Assembly: GCF_014695975.1 (NCBI RefSeq)
Contig: NZ_JACJPI010000084.1
Span: forward strand, 169,394-233,393
From: Leptolyngbya sp. FACHB-321
Lineage (GTDB): Bacteria; Cyanobacteriota; Cyanobacteriia; Leptolyngbyales; Leptolyngbyaceae
Reading direction: 5' to 3'
Length of the DNA: 64,000 nucleotides
Positions 1 through 8,960 of this stretch are shown here, one piece after another. Each line of letters starts with the position of its first letter. Within the stretch, counting starts at the first letter, position 1. A model generated the notes under the pieces. The model was not told where the DNA came from, searched no databases, and saw only the letters and a program-made list of their open reading frames with translations. Position numbers and translations under genes: made by a program.

Positions 1-2
1 AG

Positions 3-836
3 CAGTTTTACGATGCCTCCTCCGGTCTGTGGGAGCAGATTTGGGGTGAGCATATGCATCATGGCTATTATGGTGCTGATGGTCGTCAACCCAAAGAGCG
101 GCGGCAAGCCCAGATTGACCTGATCGAAGAACTGCTTCAGTGGGCACAGGTTGAGCAACCAGAGAGAATTTTGGATGTGGGCTGCGGCATTGGTGGCAGT
201 TCGCTTTACCTGGCGGAGAAATTTAGCGCGAATGTGACGGGCGTTACCCTCAGCCCAGTGCAGGCAGGTCGGGCAGCAGAACGGGCTAAAAGCGCAGGTA
301 TGGCAGGGAATGGTGCGGGAACAAGCGCGATCGCCCAGTTTCAGGTTGCCGACGCGCTCAATCTGCCTTTTGCCGATCAATCGTTTGACTTCATCTGGTC
401 GCTAGAAAGCGGCGAACATATGCCCGACAAAGCTAAGTTTATGCAAGAGTGCTACCGAGTGCTGAAACCGGGCGGCACGTTCTTGATGGTGACGTGGTGC
501 CATCGCCCCATCGATCGCCAACCGTTAACAGCCGACGAGCAGAAGCACCTGGCAGAGATCTATCGCGTCTACTGTCTGCCCTATGTGCTATCGCTACCAG
601 AATACGAGGCGATCGCCCATACCCTCAACTTTCAGCAGATTCGTACCGCCGACTGGTCTACAGCCGTAGCACCGTTCTGGGACGTAGTGATTAGCTCCGC
701 CTTCAATTTTGAAGCGCTCGTCGGTCTACTCACATCTGGTTGGACAACAATTCAAGCCGCGCTCTCCCTCAGTCTTATGCAGCGTGGTTACCAAAGTGGA
801 CTAGTCCGTTTTGGGCTACTCCATGCAACGCGATAG
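3..836 (+). CDS. Tocopherol O-methyltransferase-like SAM methyltransferase (5' truncated by window edge)
   Basis: The reading frame is open from base 3, so the gene begins upstream of the window; the ATG at 54 is internal, because the preceding codons (ending WGEH) belong to the conserved WGEHMHHGYY block of gamma-tocopherol/MPBQ-type methyltransferases. The class I SAM-binding motif I (ILDVGCGIGGSS) follows, then a motif II-like acidic segment (WSLESGEHMPDK) and the post-motif VLKPGGTFLMV. Family members methylate tocopherol or plastoquinol precursors at membranes, using S-adenosylmethionine. The gamma-TMT and MPBQ methyltransferase branches cannot be separated by eye, so no symbol is given. 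The gene ends about 100 bp before a dispersed repeat copy. Confidence 0.8.
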   Translation, partial: QFYDASSGLWEQIWGEHMHHGYYGADGRQPKERRQAQIDLIEELLQWAQVEQPERILDVGCGIGGSSLYLAEKFSANVTGVTLSPVQAGRAAERAKSAGMAGNGAGTSAIAQFQVADALNLPFADQSFDFIWSLESGEHMPDKAKFMQECYRVLKPGGTFLMVTWCHRPIDRQPLTADEQKHLAEIYRVYCLPYVLSLPEYEAIAHTLNFQQIRTADWSTAVAPFWDVVISSAFNFEALVGLLTSGWTTIQAALSLSLMQRGYQSGLVRFGLLHATR

Positions 837-938
837 CAACCTTTTAGCGCTGCATCCCACTTTTGAAGACATAATTTGTCAAGACTTACGCTCAATACGA
901 GCGAAAAAACGACCCGTTCATCCTGGAGCGATCGCCCC

Positions 939-1036
939 ATAGCAGTCGAAGAGAACGCTAGGACAGACATCAACCTTGAAACTTCCTTTAAGCAAGGGCT
1001 TTTATTCATCCCTCATCTTTCATCCTTTTGCTGCAT
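939..1036 (-). repeat. Dispersed MITE-like repeat, copy A
   Basis: About 98 bp, in reverse orientation to copies B-D. It shares the core CCTAGGACAGAC-like/CAACCTTGAAA and CAAGGGCTT and CATCCTTTTGCT blocks with the four other copies (16123, 34007, 40730, 53490). One end is ATAGCAG; the other (TTGCTGCAT) is a decayed version of the TGCTATA end. It lies between the methyltransferase and mcdA. Confidence 0.7.
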
Positions 1037-1093
1037 CACACGTGCATTCAGCTTTAGCACTGTTCCCTACCACTATTCGAGAGCCATTAGCCC

Positions 1094-1741
1094 ATGCCGT
1101 TGTCATCACCAAAAAAGATCCTCGTTGTCCTCAATGGCAAAGGAGGCGTTGGTAAGACAACCACTGCAATCAACTTAGCGGCGGCACTGGCGGCAAACCA
1201 GCGCGTCTTGCTGGTCGACGCTGATCCACAAGGGTCAGCGACCTGGTGGTTTAAGCATGGCAATCATCCTATGGGTTTTGATCTCAGGCAGGAGACTGAG
1301 CCAGCAGCACTTGCCGACCTGCGCGACGGAGGAGACTACGATCTGCTGGTCGTTGATACGCCTCCGGCTCTAGCTTCCGAAGGGCTGGCAGCCGTCATTC
1401 CTGTAACGGACTACATGATTCTGCCAACACCACCTGCACCAATGGACTTAACGGCTTTAATTGAGACGGTACGGACGACAGTCACACCAAGAGGCATTGC
1501 CCATCGGGTGCTGCTGACACGAGTCGATCCTCGTAGCATCAATGAAGCAGTAGAAGCCCAACGCACGCTTAAAGAACTTGGTATTCCAGCCTGCACAACG
1601 TTCATTCGTGCCTACAAAGCCCACGAACGGGCAGCCTTAGAAGGACTACCAATTGCACTGTGGCACGGTAAAAATGCGCGTGAAGCTGAGGCTGATTATC
1701 ATCAGGTTGCTGAAGAAATTCAGCGCGATTGGCAACAGTAA
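1094..1741 (+). CDS. mcdA: ParA-type ATPase, probable carboxysome-positioning McdA
   Basis: A 215-aa P-loop ATPase of the ParA/MinD superfamily. The deviant Walker A, KGGVGKTT (residues 16-23), has the signature lysine K16 and catalytic K21. A Walker B-like [10 protein letters not shown] segment follows at about residues 82-92. There is no N-terminal DNA-binding domain, so it is a small ParA. It is followed 156 bp downstream by a short coiled-coil protein whose third-last residue is tryptophan. That is the known gene order and C-terminal signature of McdA-McdB, which spaces carboxysomes along the nucleoid by ATP-dependent DNA binding and McdB-stimulated release. The signature lysine would place it in the type 2 group. 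A plasmid-partition ParA is the alternative, but no parB or parS-like array is visible. Confidence 0.65.
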   Translation: MPLSSPKKILVVLNGKGGVGKTTTAINLAAALAANQRVLLVDADPQGSATWWFKHGNHPMGFDLRQETEPAALADLRDGGDYDLLVVDTPPALASEGLAAVIPVTDYMILPTPPAPMDLTALIETVRTTVTPRGIAHRVLLTRVDPRSINEAVEAQRTLKELGIPACTTFIRAYKAHERAALEGLPIALWHGKNAREAEADYHQVAEEIQRDWQQ

Positions 1742-1897
1742 AACAGCCATGAAAGATCAAAGGCAGAAAGTTCACAGTGCAGTTTCGCTGGCAAATGGCA
1801 GTATGGTTTGTAGAGGTGCTGAAACAGAACTCGACACCGCCTTACCTGAGAAGGTATCTATTTAGAGTATTAGTGATGCATGGGGAACGGAGGACGC

Positions 1898-2575
1898 ATG
1901 GCTAGGAGACGATTGTCAGATTTATTGCGCGAAGAAGCAAATAAACCCTCAGAGGAGGCAACGGCTGCGGCAGAAGCTAAACAATCAGCCGATAAGCCAA
2001 AAGCAGACGCTGGGGATGCAGCAGGAGAAACGACAGCCACCATGACAGACTCAGTTCCTACTAAAGCCACTACAACGGCAAAGAGTCGGGCGACCAAACA
2101 GACTGAGGTTACAGAGCTGGACCCTGCTCCCGAACCAAAACAGGACGAAATCTTACTACAGAAGATTACAGATCTGACGGCTGCACTAGAGGCCCAAAAA
2201 GAGACGATCGAGCAGTTGCAGACTGATTTGAAGCAGACCCGCAAAGACGCGCGCCAGCTGACAGATACTAATGTCAAACTCGCCGAAGAACTGAAGACGA
2301 TCGAGCAGTTGCAGACCGATCTGAAGCAGGCTCGCAAAGACGTGCGCCAGCTGACAGATGCCAATGCCAAACTCGCCGAAGAATTGAAGACCTTACAAGC
2401 AAAAGAAACAGCCGTAGACAATAGCACTCTTCCAGTACCAATAAAATTGGCTCCGCAAGAGTTGAAGTTGGCACCTGAGCCTGTAGCCTCTGAACGTGTT
2501 GAAGCCTCTGCACCTGTTGAAGCCTCTGCACATCCGCTTAACTCCTTTAACCGAGATGTCGGCTGGTTTGACTAA
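1898..2575 (+). CDS. mcdB: Coiled-coil McdB-like carboxysome-positioning adaptor
   Basis: Start taken at 1898, not the in-frame ATG at 1880, because GGAGG lies 5 bp upstream of it; this gives 225 aa beginning MARRRLSDLLREE. The protein is hydrophilic: a basic N-terminus, an Ala/Thr/Lys-rich low-complexity stretch (about residues 15-80), then a Gln-rich coiled coil. The coiled coil contains a tandem duplication of 31 residues (TIEQLQTDLKQ... twice, DNA 2204-2296 and 2297-2389). The C-terminus is GWFD. A tryptophan within the last four residues is the recalled hallmark of McdB, the protein that loads on carboxysomes and stimulates McdA. Sequence is otherwise too divergent to recognise, so the call rests on gene order plus this signature. 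Confidence 0.6.
   Translation: MARRRLSDLLREEANKPSEEATAAAEAKQSADKPKADAGDAAGETTATMTDSVPTKATTTAKSRATKQTEVTELDPAPEPKQDEILLQKITDLTAALEAQKETIEQLQTDLKQTRKDARQLTDTNVKLAEELKTIEQLQTDLKQARKDVRQLTDANAKLAEELKTLQAKETAVDNSTLPVPIKLAPQELKLAPEPVASERVEASAPVEASAHPLNSFNRDVGWFD
2204..2389 (+). repeat. Two tandem 93-bp units in mcdB
   Basis: Two in-frame 93-bp units (2204-2296, 2297-2389), each encoding 31 residues of coiled coil from TIEQLQTDLK to KLAEELK, differing at only a few codons. This is a recent in-frame duplication that lengthens the coiled coil. Confidence 0.9.
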
Positions 2576-2677
2576 TTGCTGTACTGACGCTTGTCACACT
2601 ACGGATGCTCGCTACTTCCATTGTCAACACACAGTTACCGACACATTAGTTAGTTGCAAACCCACTTCATATCTGGC

Positions 2678-3376
2678 ATGGCAAACAAACTGATTCAAAC
2701 GCTTGCCGTTGACATCGGTGGCAGCGGTATCAAAGTAATGGTGTTAGACGAGGAGGGCAATCCCGTCACAGAGCGCGATCGCGTTGAAACGCCCCAGCCT
2801 GCCAAACCAGACGCAGTGATTGCTGCGATCGTTGGGTTGGCAAAGGGCAAGGAATACGATCGCGTCTCTGTAGGTTTTCCTGGTGTTGTTAAAGCAGGTG
2901 TAACCAAAACAGCCGCTAATGTTGACGCTGAATGGATTGGCTTTGATTTAGAAACGGCGCTCTCTCAGCAGCTAGAGAAGCCTGTGCGCGTCATTAACGA
3001 TGCGGATATGCAAGGGCTAGGATCGATCGCTGGGAAGGGGGTAGAGCTTGTACTGACGTTTGGCACGGGACTTGGTGGTGCGCTCTTCCTTGACGGCAAG
3101 TTGGTGCCCAATCTGGAGCCAGGACACCACGAGTTTCGGAAGGGAAATACCTACGAACAACAATTGGGCAACGCCGCACTCGAAGAAGCGGGCAAGAAAA
3201 AATGGAACGATCGGGTAGAAAAAGCGATCACGTCCTTGGAGCATCTGTTTAACTACGACATGCTCTATATTGGTGGCGGCAACGCAAAATTCATCACCGC
3301 TACCCTGCCTAAAAACGTCAAGATTGTACCAAATATTTCTGGCTTGCTCGGTGGCATTGCTCTGTGGCGGGAGTAG
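2678..3376 (+). CDS. ppgK: Polyphosphate glucokinase (ROK family)
   Basis: 232 aa from the ATG at 2678 (an in-frame ATG at 2654 adds eight unlikely residues). The ROK-type phosphate-binding DIGGSGIKV opens the protein, followed by GFPGVV and NDADMQGLG (the catalytic aspartate region), FGTGLGGA and the C-terminal IGGGNAK adenine-side loop. It also has the LEPGHHEFRKGNTYEQQLG block, typical of polyphosphate-dependent glucokinases. It phosphorylates glucose to glucose-6-phosphate with polyphosphate and/or ATP in the cytoplasm. It stands alone between mcdB and tRNA-Ser on the same strand. Confidence 0.88.
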   Translation: MANKLIQTLAVDIGGSGIKVMVLDEEGNPVTERDRVETPQPAKPDAVIAAIVGLAKGKEYDRVSVGFPGVVKAGVTKTAANVDAEWIGFDLETALSQQLEKPVRVINDADMQGLGSIAGKGVELVLTFGTGLGGALFLDGKLVPNLEPGHHEFRKGNTYEQQLGNAALEEAGKKKWNDRVEKAITSLEHLFNYDMLYIGGGNAKFITATLPKNVKIVPNISGLLGGIALWRE

Positions 3377-3510
3377 AGAGCTTGAAGACGTAGGTTTAGT
3401 GCTCAGGTTTGAGTTCACCCTACACGTTCTTGAAGCACTCGTATTAAGGCACGCTGTCTATTAAGCAGCCATAACAGGTTAAGATAGACGACGTACTGCA
3501 CCGACCTCAC

Positions 3511-3595
3511 GGAGAGGTGGCAGAGTGGTCGAATGCACTCGACTTGAAATCGAGCATCGCGAAAGCGATCGGGGGTTCGAATCCCCCCCTCTCCG
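3511..3595 (+). tRNA. tRNA-Ser (anticodon TGA)
   Basis: 85 nt. The 7-bp acceptor stem GGAGAGG/CCTCTCC (3511-3517 with 3588-3594) carries discriminator G3595. The anticodon stem CTCGA/TCGAG encloses loop CTTGAAA, giving TGA at 3545-3547. A long variable arm typical of class II tRNA-Ser and a GGTTCGAATCC T-arm are present. No CCA is encoded. Confidence 0.95.
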
Positions 3596-3619
3596 CTTTA
3601 AGCAATACTCATGCTACTA

Positions 3620-3661
3620 GCTACATCCCATTGCTACTTTGTGTTAGCAGTGGGATGTAGC
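3620..3661. other. Strong 17-bp-stem hairpin
   Basis: GCTACATCCCATTGCTA pairs with TAGCAGTGGGATGTAGC around an 8-nt loop, with one G-T wobble. It lies 25 bp after tRNA-Ser and before the 3' end of the convergent membrane-protein gene. There is no T-run on either side, so it is not a clear intrinsic terminator; a processing or bidirectional termination role is possible. Confidence 0.6.
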
Positions 3662-3771
3662 AATAAATAGGGAAATATTACTTACAGAAGACGCTTAAGC
3701 ACCCCAGCAGCGTGAGGCATCTACACGATCGCAGTCGTCGATTTTTGTTGCCTCCAAGGACTTTAATGGCT

Positions 3772-4572
3772 TCAGGTGCGTAGAGAAAATGAGACCGATC
3801 GCTGTTTACGTAGTTCCAACTGATCAGCCAGTCTAGCTTCCCCCCAATCGAGAGGCGATTTTTCTTCGGGCGGGACAACCGTGACCGAGGCAACTTTAAC
3901 TGGCGCGACTTTGGCTAGCGCAACCGTTGGCTGCCCAGCAGCAGGCGCTGCCTTCGTTTGCTGAGCTTGATTCAATTGCATTTGAGCAAGCTGCATCAAG
4001 GTTACAGAAGGAGTAGCCTTAGTTGTCTGGTTACGACGTGGCTCCAGCACAAAAGAAGGCGCTGGGGCTGGGGCAGGCGGGGATGATGGGGTCGGTATAG
4101 AGAGTTCCATTGGCTCTGGCGCACTTGGAGTCTCCTCTAACGCACTTGGAGCAGGATGGGGCGCAAGGTGCTTTAGCTTCAGTTTAGGAGAGCGAACCTG
4201 AGGACGGGATGGGCGCATTGCCTGCTTAGCAACCAGCATAGAACCAGCTGCACAGCTTAGGGCGATCGCTCCAAACAGCCACAGTGGCAAACGACTTTGT
4301 TGCTCTCTCTGAGGCGTTTTAGCCATCGTTCTTACGATCGCCGCTTCTGTAGTTCTTTTCCCATCAGATGATTCAGGACTCAGCAAACCGCTGACTGCAA
4401 CAAGAGAAATCACAACCATAACGACCCAGGCACCCCCCAAAACAGCGAAGGGGCGAGTCCATAGAAACCGACTAAAAGCAACTGTTATGACTGACTTTTG
4501 ACGGTTCGGTTGGCTCGCTCGTGCAGGCATTGGTAATTGCGGTGGTTTTGATCGGTGCTGCTGCCTTTTCAT
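3772..4572 (-). CDS. Pro/Ala-rich two-helix membrane protein of unknown function
   Basis: 266 aa. A basic N-terminal tail (about 1-35) is followed by a transmembrane helix (FAVLGGAWVVMVVISLVAV) and a short polar loop. A second helix (LPLWLFGAIALSCAAGSML, about 97-115) precedes a long Pro/Ala-rich linker (about 120-220) and a short conserved-looking C-terminus containing DWGEARLADQLELRK. No enzymatic motif was found. The layout suggests an inner-membrane anchor with an extended tail, perhaps a scaffold or envelope-spanning protein. It is convergent with the ppgK-tRNA side and not obviously in an operon. Confidence 0.65.
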   Translation of the reverse strand: MKRQQHRSKPPQLPMPARASQPNRQKSVITVAFSRFLWTRPFAVLGGAWVVMVVISLVAVSGLLSPESSDGKRTTEAAIVRTMAKTPQREQQSRLPLWLFGAIALSCAAGSMLVAKQAMRPSRPQVRSPKLKLKHLAPHPAPSALEETPSAPEPMELSIPTPSSPPAPAPAPSFVLEPRRNQTTKATPSVTLMQLAQMQLNQAQQTKAAPAAGQPTVALAKVAPVKVASVTVVPPEEKSPLDWGEARLADQLELRKQRSVSFSLRT

Positions 4573-4787
4573 ACCACTCCCAGGTGCATGAACTCTTCTC
4601 TAGTTAGATTTTACTCAATGCACTCAATAAGCAACATTAATCTCAGGAATTAGAAGCCTAAGCAATCGGTAAGCATGAAAAGCATTAAAAAAAGAAGCAT
4701 GATGCGAACGCGATCGCCGCTAGAATCGTCCATCTGCTAACCAACACGATTAAACTAAAGCAGCAGCCAATCTCAAAACGCTCCATC

Positions 4788-5210
4788 ATGTCATTGCCAC
4801 CCTTGCCGCTTTCCACTCCAGCAGTGCTGCTGTATGCCATTGCTACCGCGGCTGTATTGGTATACCTACCCTTTCTTGTCGTCGCTTACGGTCGGCTTCA
4901 AGCTGGTTACGATATGGCGCAACCTCGTGCTCTTTTTGATAAGCTGCCAGCCTATGCCCAGCGAGCGACGTGGGCGCACGAAAATGCGTTTGAGTCTTTT
5001 GTACTGTTTGTGGCGGCGGCATTAATGGCATACGTCACGGGGCAGCAGTCCGCTTTAGCAGGTTGGGCAGCGATCGCCTACATCGTCGCGCGTTTGCTTT
5101 ATCCCACCTTCTACATTTTGAATGTGCCGATCGGGCGATCGCTCATGTTTCTGACTGGCTCACTGAGCATTACAACACTTATTGGCTTGAGCTTGCTTAC
5201 AGTCAAATAG
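4788..5210 (+). CDS. MAPEG family integral membrane protein
   Basis: 140 aa with four predicted hydrophobic helices. Motifs typical of the bacterial MAPEG family are present: AYAQRATWAHENAFESF after helix 1, and a late ARLLYPTFYILN segment. Eukaryotic MAPEG relatives include glutathione transferases and leukotriene synthases; the bacterial small-MAPEG branch is mostly uncharacterised, so no reaction is assigned. It ends 48 bp before the deoC start on the same strand and may share a transcript with it. Confidence 0.8.
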   Translation: MSLPPLPLSTPAVLLYAIATAAVLVYLPFLVVAYGRLQAGYDMAQPRALFDKLPAYAQRATWAHENAFESFVLFVAAALMAYVTGQQSALAGWAAIAYIVARLLYPTFYILNVPIGRSLMFLTGSLSITTLIGLSLLTVK

Positions 5211-5258
5211 TGCGTGAGATCATCCAGCAATAACAGCCCTACCTTTCAGGAGATACCC

Positions 5259-5939
5259 ATGACCGAGCGATCAAGTGGGTCGATTGACCTCGCTCCTTTT
5301 ATTGATCACACGTTGCTACATCCGACCGCAACACTAGAGCAAGTCGAGCAGTGGTGTGAGGATGCCGACCAATTTAACTTTGCGGCTGTTTGCGTTCATC
5401 CCGCTTATGTGAGGCAAGCCGCCGCTTTACTACATGGCAAGCGACCCAACGTGTGTACCGTCATTGGGTTTCCTTACGGTGCCACCACCTCAGCCGTGAA
5501 GCTCTATGAAGCGCAAGAGGCAGTAGAAAACGGGGCGATCGAGCTGGATGTAGTAATTAATATCGGTTGGCTAAAGGCAGGCAATATGGATGCCGTACAT
5601 CGCGAAATTGCCGAAATACATGAAGCGACTGGGCAAACAATTAAAGCAATTTTGGAAACCGCATTACTGACGGATGCCGAAAAACGATCGGCGGCTGAAG
5701 TTTGCATGGAGGCTGGTGTTGCTTACCTCAAAACCAGCACCGGCTTGTATGGTGGGGCAACGGTTGCCGATGTCCGCCTACTGAAAGAACTGACTAAAGA
5801 CCGGGTGGGGATTAAAGCCTCTGGGGGCATTCGTACGGTGGAACAAGCGTTAGAGTTAATCATGGCTGGAGCAACTCGACTCGGCACATCACATGGTCCT
5901 GAATTAATCAGGCAGCGCGAAGGTAAAGCGATACGCTAA
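5259..5939 (+). CDS. deoC: Deoxyribose-phosphate aldolase
   Basis: 226 aa from the ATG at 5259, which is preceded by a CAGGAG ribosome-binding site; an in-frame GTG at 5214 would add an unconserved leader. It is a class I TIM-barrel aldolase. Visible motifs are [43 protein letters not shown] (the conserved proton-relay aspartate), [21 protein letters not shown] (Schiff-base lysine) and [10 protein letters not shown] (second catalytic lysine). It cleaves 2-deoxyribose-5-phosphate to glyceraldehyde-3-phosphate and acetaldehyde in nucleoside salvage. RecO follows 186 bp later. Confidence 0.95.
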   Translation: MTERSSGSIDLAPFIDHTLLHPTATLEQVEQWCEDADQFNFAAVCVHPAYVRQAAALLHGKRPNVCTVIGFPYGATTSAVKLYEAQEAVENGAIELDVVINIGWLKAGNMDAVHREIAEIHEATGQTIKAILETALLTDAEKRSAAEVCMEAGVAYLKTSTGLYGGATVADVRLLKELTKDRVGIKASGGIRTVEQALELIMAGATRLGTSHGPELIRQREGKAIR

Positions 5940-6125
5940 AAAGAGAAAGGCGGACGTACTTTAGCTTAAAAGATAGAGGGCAGAAGCGGCATAAAGCTGT
6001 TAACTGTTAGATTCAGGAAGGGCAAGACCCGATCTAGCCTAGAGATTTTCTCAAGACAAAATCCCCTTTCTTTCCCTCCGCACCTTTGCTCCTACTCTCC
6101 ATATACCCATTGCATCACCGCCTGC

Positions 6126-7094
6126 ATGAGCCGTACTTATAAAGCGACTGGAATCAATCTCAAAAGTATGCCGATGGGTGAGTCCGATCGGTTGCTGACG
6201 ATTTTGACGCGCGAGTTTGGCTTGGTGCGGGCGATTGCCATGGGGTCGCGCAAACACAACTCGCGGATGGGTGGACGGAGCGAACTGTTTGTAGTCAATG
6301 AACTGATGTTTGCGAAGGGACGGTCGCTCGACAAGATCACGCAAGCAGAAACGCTGGAGTCTTATCCGCGCTTAGGACAGGATTTAAGGAAGCTGATTGC
6401 CAGCCAGTATCTCGCTGAACTGTGTCTGCATCAGGCGTTGAGTGATCAGCCGCAAGAAGAATTGTTTTACCTGTTCAACGAACATCTGGCACGGTTGGAG
6501 CGATCGCCCGCATCACAGGTATTGGCTCATTTGACTCATGCAGTTTTTCAACTGCTTGTCCTAGCAGGTGTTGCACCCCAGGTGCATCTCTGCTGCATGA
6601 CCCGAGCAACGCTGCCGCCTGACTTGACTGATTGCAACTGGCGCATTGGTTTTAGCATTCCAGCTGGCGGTACCGTGACGCTGGCAGTGCTTGAGCAATT
6701 GCTTGTTAAACCAGCACCGCGCCGTCATCAGGTTGCAGAAGCCACAGCCGTAAGGGTGCCACAGGTGGGGGAGCCGCACGCTATGTCTGACACTACCGCC
6801 ATTACAAGTCGCCCAGTTAAGGTCTACCAGCCGTCACCAGCGATCGCCAGTTTGCATCGCCGTTTAAGTGCCCCGGAACTGATGCTGATGCAGCATCTCG
6901 CTGAAGCAACGTTGCCTGAGCCAGAAGCGTTGCTAGCGCAAATGCAGATGGCAGGAGAGTCTTACGGAACGCTCGACCCACTATGGCAGTCTGTTGAGCA
7001 CGCCTTACGCTCCTATGCTCAGTATTACCTCGATCGCCCGATCCGCTCTGCTAGCCTCATTGATGCCTGTTTTGCCACTGCCAATCCTGCCTAA
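6126..7094 (+). CDS. recO: DNA repair protein RecO
   Basis: 322 aa, longer than E. coli RecO (about 242) but usual for cyanobacteria. The N-terminal OB-fold carries the family signature YKATGINLKSMPMGESDRLLTILT and GLVRAIAMGSRK. A helical domain with LTHAVFQLLVLAGVAP follows; a partial cysteine pair (LCC, DC) stands where zinc-binding cysteines occur in other RecO proteins. RecO loads RecA with RecF/RecR in gap repair. The MFS gene starts 24 bp downstream, a likely shared transcript. Confidence 0.92.
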   Translation: MSRTYKATGINLKSMPMGESDRLLTILTREFGLVRAIAMGSRKHNSRMGGRSELFVVNELMFAKGRSLDKITQAETLESYPRLGQDLRKLIASQYLAELCLHQALSDQPQEELFYLFNEHLARLERSPASQVLAHLTHAVFQLLVLAGVAPQVHLCCMTRATLPPDLTDCNWRIGFSIPAGGTVTLAVLEQLLVKPAPRRHQVAEATAVRVPQVGEPHAMSDTTAITSRPVKVYQPSPAIASLHRRLSAPELMLMQHLAEATLPEPEALLAQMQMAGESYGTLDPLWQSVEHALRSYAQYYLDRPIRSASLIDACFATANPA

Positions 7095-7118
7095 TTCCCT
7101 CAAACACCTCTTCAAGTT

Positions 7119-8855
7119 ATGATGCGATTGTCCAGCTCTGACCTACAAGCAACGCTGATGTTGTCCTTGAATCCAACGAATTCAGGTGACATGATCAACC
7201 ACGAGTCACGTAAGGTAGATCTTGATGCTTTACTCGGTGATCCAGCGTTGGCTTCGTCAAATGATTCGTCAGATGATTCCATGTCACCTCTAACCAGCCA
7301 GGACGCTGGCAAACCCAGATTGGCAGAGGACATCTTTAAAGCGGCAGAGGACAGAGTGGCAGATGACTTATCGCCGCAGCGCCGACTAGCGCAAGAGCCG
7401 TGGCAGCCAGCAGACGCCGAAACAATGCCTTTACCAGCATTGGAGCCACAGAACAATGGAAATGGAAATGGTCATGGGTCAGCGAACGGACTAGAATCGC
7501 TTGACAGTACCCCAACGAATCATCAAGCACCAGAGCCAGAGCAGGGCTTTTTTCCTGTTTTGAAGAACCGCAATTTTCTAACCTTGTGGAGTGGTCAGGT
7601 TTTTTCGCAACTGGCAGACAAGGTTTATCTGGTACTGATGATTGCCCTCATTGCCAGTCGTTTTCAGAGCGATGATCAGTCGATTAGTGGCTGGGTATCG
7701 TCGATTATGATCGCGTTCACGATTCCAGCAGTGCTCTTTGGCTCGATCGCTGGTGTCTTTGTCGATCGCTGGTCAAAGAAAACGGTGCTGGTGCTGACCA
7801 ATCTTCTGCGTGGCGGCTTGGTTTTTGCATTACCGCCGCTGCTCTGGCTATCGAAAGGTTGGTCGCCACTGGCAGGCTTACCCGTCGGCTTCTGTGTGCT
7901 ACTTGGCATCACGTTTTTAGTTTCAACGCTGACTCAGTTTTTCGCGCCAGCCGAGCAATCAACGTTGCCGCTAGTAGTGGAGCGACGGCATCTGCTGTCT
8001 GCCAACTCGCTTTATACCACCACAATGATGGCGTCGGTAATCATTGGTTTTGCCGTCGGTGAACCGCTGTTAGCGTTGGCAGATACTCTCATTAGCAAGC
8101 TCGGCTGGACGGCGATCGGGCTAGGTAAGGAACTGGTTGTTGCGAGTGGTTACACGATCGCGGGTGTTATCTTGCTGTGGCTGCGGACTGGCGAGAAAAG
8201 CCGTTTAGCAACCAACGCGACGGAAGAGGCGATCGATGCTGAGGCACCCCATGTTTGGCAGGACATCCGTGACGGCTTACGCTTTCTGGCAGAGCAAGGT
8301 CGCGTGCGGAGTGCGTTGATTCAACTAGTCATTCTATTCTCGGTTTTTGCAGCGCTGGCAGTCCTTTCGGTACGCTTGGCAGAGGTAACACCAGAAATCA
8401 AGTCTTCTCAGTTCGGCTTTTTGCTGGCAATGGGTGGCGTTGGTATGGCGATCGGGGCAACGTTTATCGGACAGTTTGGTCAGCGGTTTCCCCATACACA
8501 ACTGAGCCTGGTTGGTTCATTGGGCATGGCAGCGTCGTTATTTGGTATTTCTCTCTCTGTTACACGGCTGATACCGACGCTACTACTGATTGCAGCCTTG
8601 GGAGGCTTTGCGGCTGTTGTCGGTGTACCGATGCAAACGGCGATTCAGGAGGAGACACCCGAAGCCATGCGGGGCAAGGTTTTTGGCTTACAGAACAATG
8701 CCATTAACATTGCCCTTAGCCTACCGTTGGCGCTTGCTGGTGTGGCTGAAACGTTTTTTGGCTTACGTGCCGTCTTTATCGGTCTAGCTGTTTTGGTCGT
8801 CGCAGGAGGGGTCTTAACCTGGTATATTTCCCGTACAGGATTAAACCAGCGTTAG
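7119..8855 (+). CDS. MFS transporter with long hydrophilic N-terminal extension
   Basis: 578 aa. Residues 1 to about 140 are polar, rich in Asp, Ser, Pro and Asn, with no domain recognised. They are followed by a 12-helix major facilitator core beginning NFLTLWSGQVFSQLADKVYLVLM. The loop DRWSKKTVLVLTNLLRGG matches the MFS A-like loop 2-3 signature. This subgroup is usually annotated as an efflux-type MFS; the substrate is unknown. In-frame ATGs near 7191 could shorten the tail slightly. It lies 24 bp after recO, an association common in cyanobacteria. Confidence 0.85.
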   Translation: MMRLSSSDLQATLMLSLNPTNSGDMINHESRKVDLDALLGDPALASSNDSSDDSMSPLTSQDAGKPRLAEDIFKAAEDRVADDLSPQRRLAQEPWQPADAETMPLPALEPQNNGNGNGHGSANGLESLDSTPTNHQAPEPEQGFFPVLKNRNFLTLWSGQVFSQLADKVYLVLMIALIASRFQSDDQSISGWVSSIMIAFTIPAVLFGSIAGVFVDRWSKKTVLVLTNLLRGGLVFALPPLLWLSKGWSPLAGLPVGFCVLLGITFLVSTLTQFFAPAEQSTLPLVVERRHLLSANSLYTTTMMASVIIGFAVGEPLLALADTLISKLGWTAIGLGKELVVASGYTIAGVILLWLRTGEKSRLATNATEEAIDAEAPHVWQDIRDGLRFLAEQGRVRSALIQLVILFSVFAALAVLSVRLAEVTPEIKSSQFGFLLAMGGVGMAIGATFIGQFGQRFPHTQLSLVGSLGMAASLFGISLSVTRLIPTLLLIAALGGFAAVVGVPMQTAIQEETPEAMRGKVFGLQNNAINIALSLPLALAGVAETFFGLRAVFIGLAVLVVAGGVLTWYISRTGLNQR

Positions 8856-8960
8856 TGGGTGATGGGCTGTGCGGTTTTGGTTAGGTGTACCCATGCTAAT
8901 GGCTCGCTAATGACTGACCATTAATCACTGCACCCTATCCCTTTCGTTTCTATACCCTGA

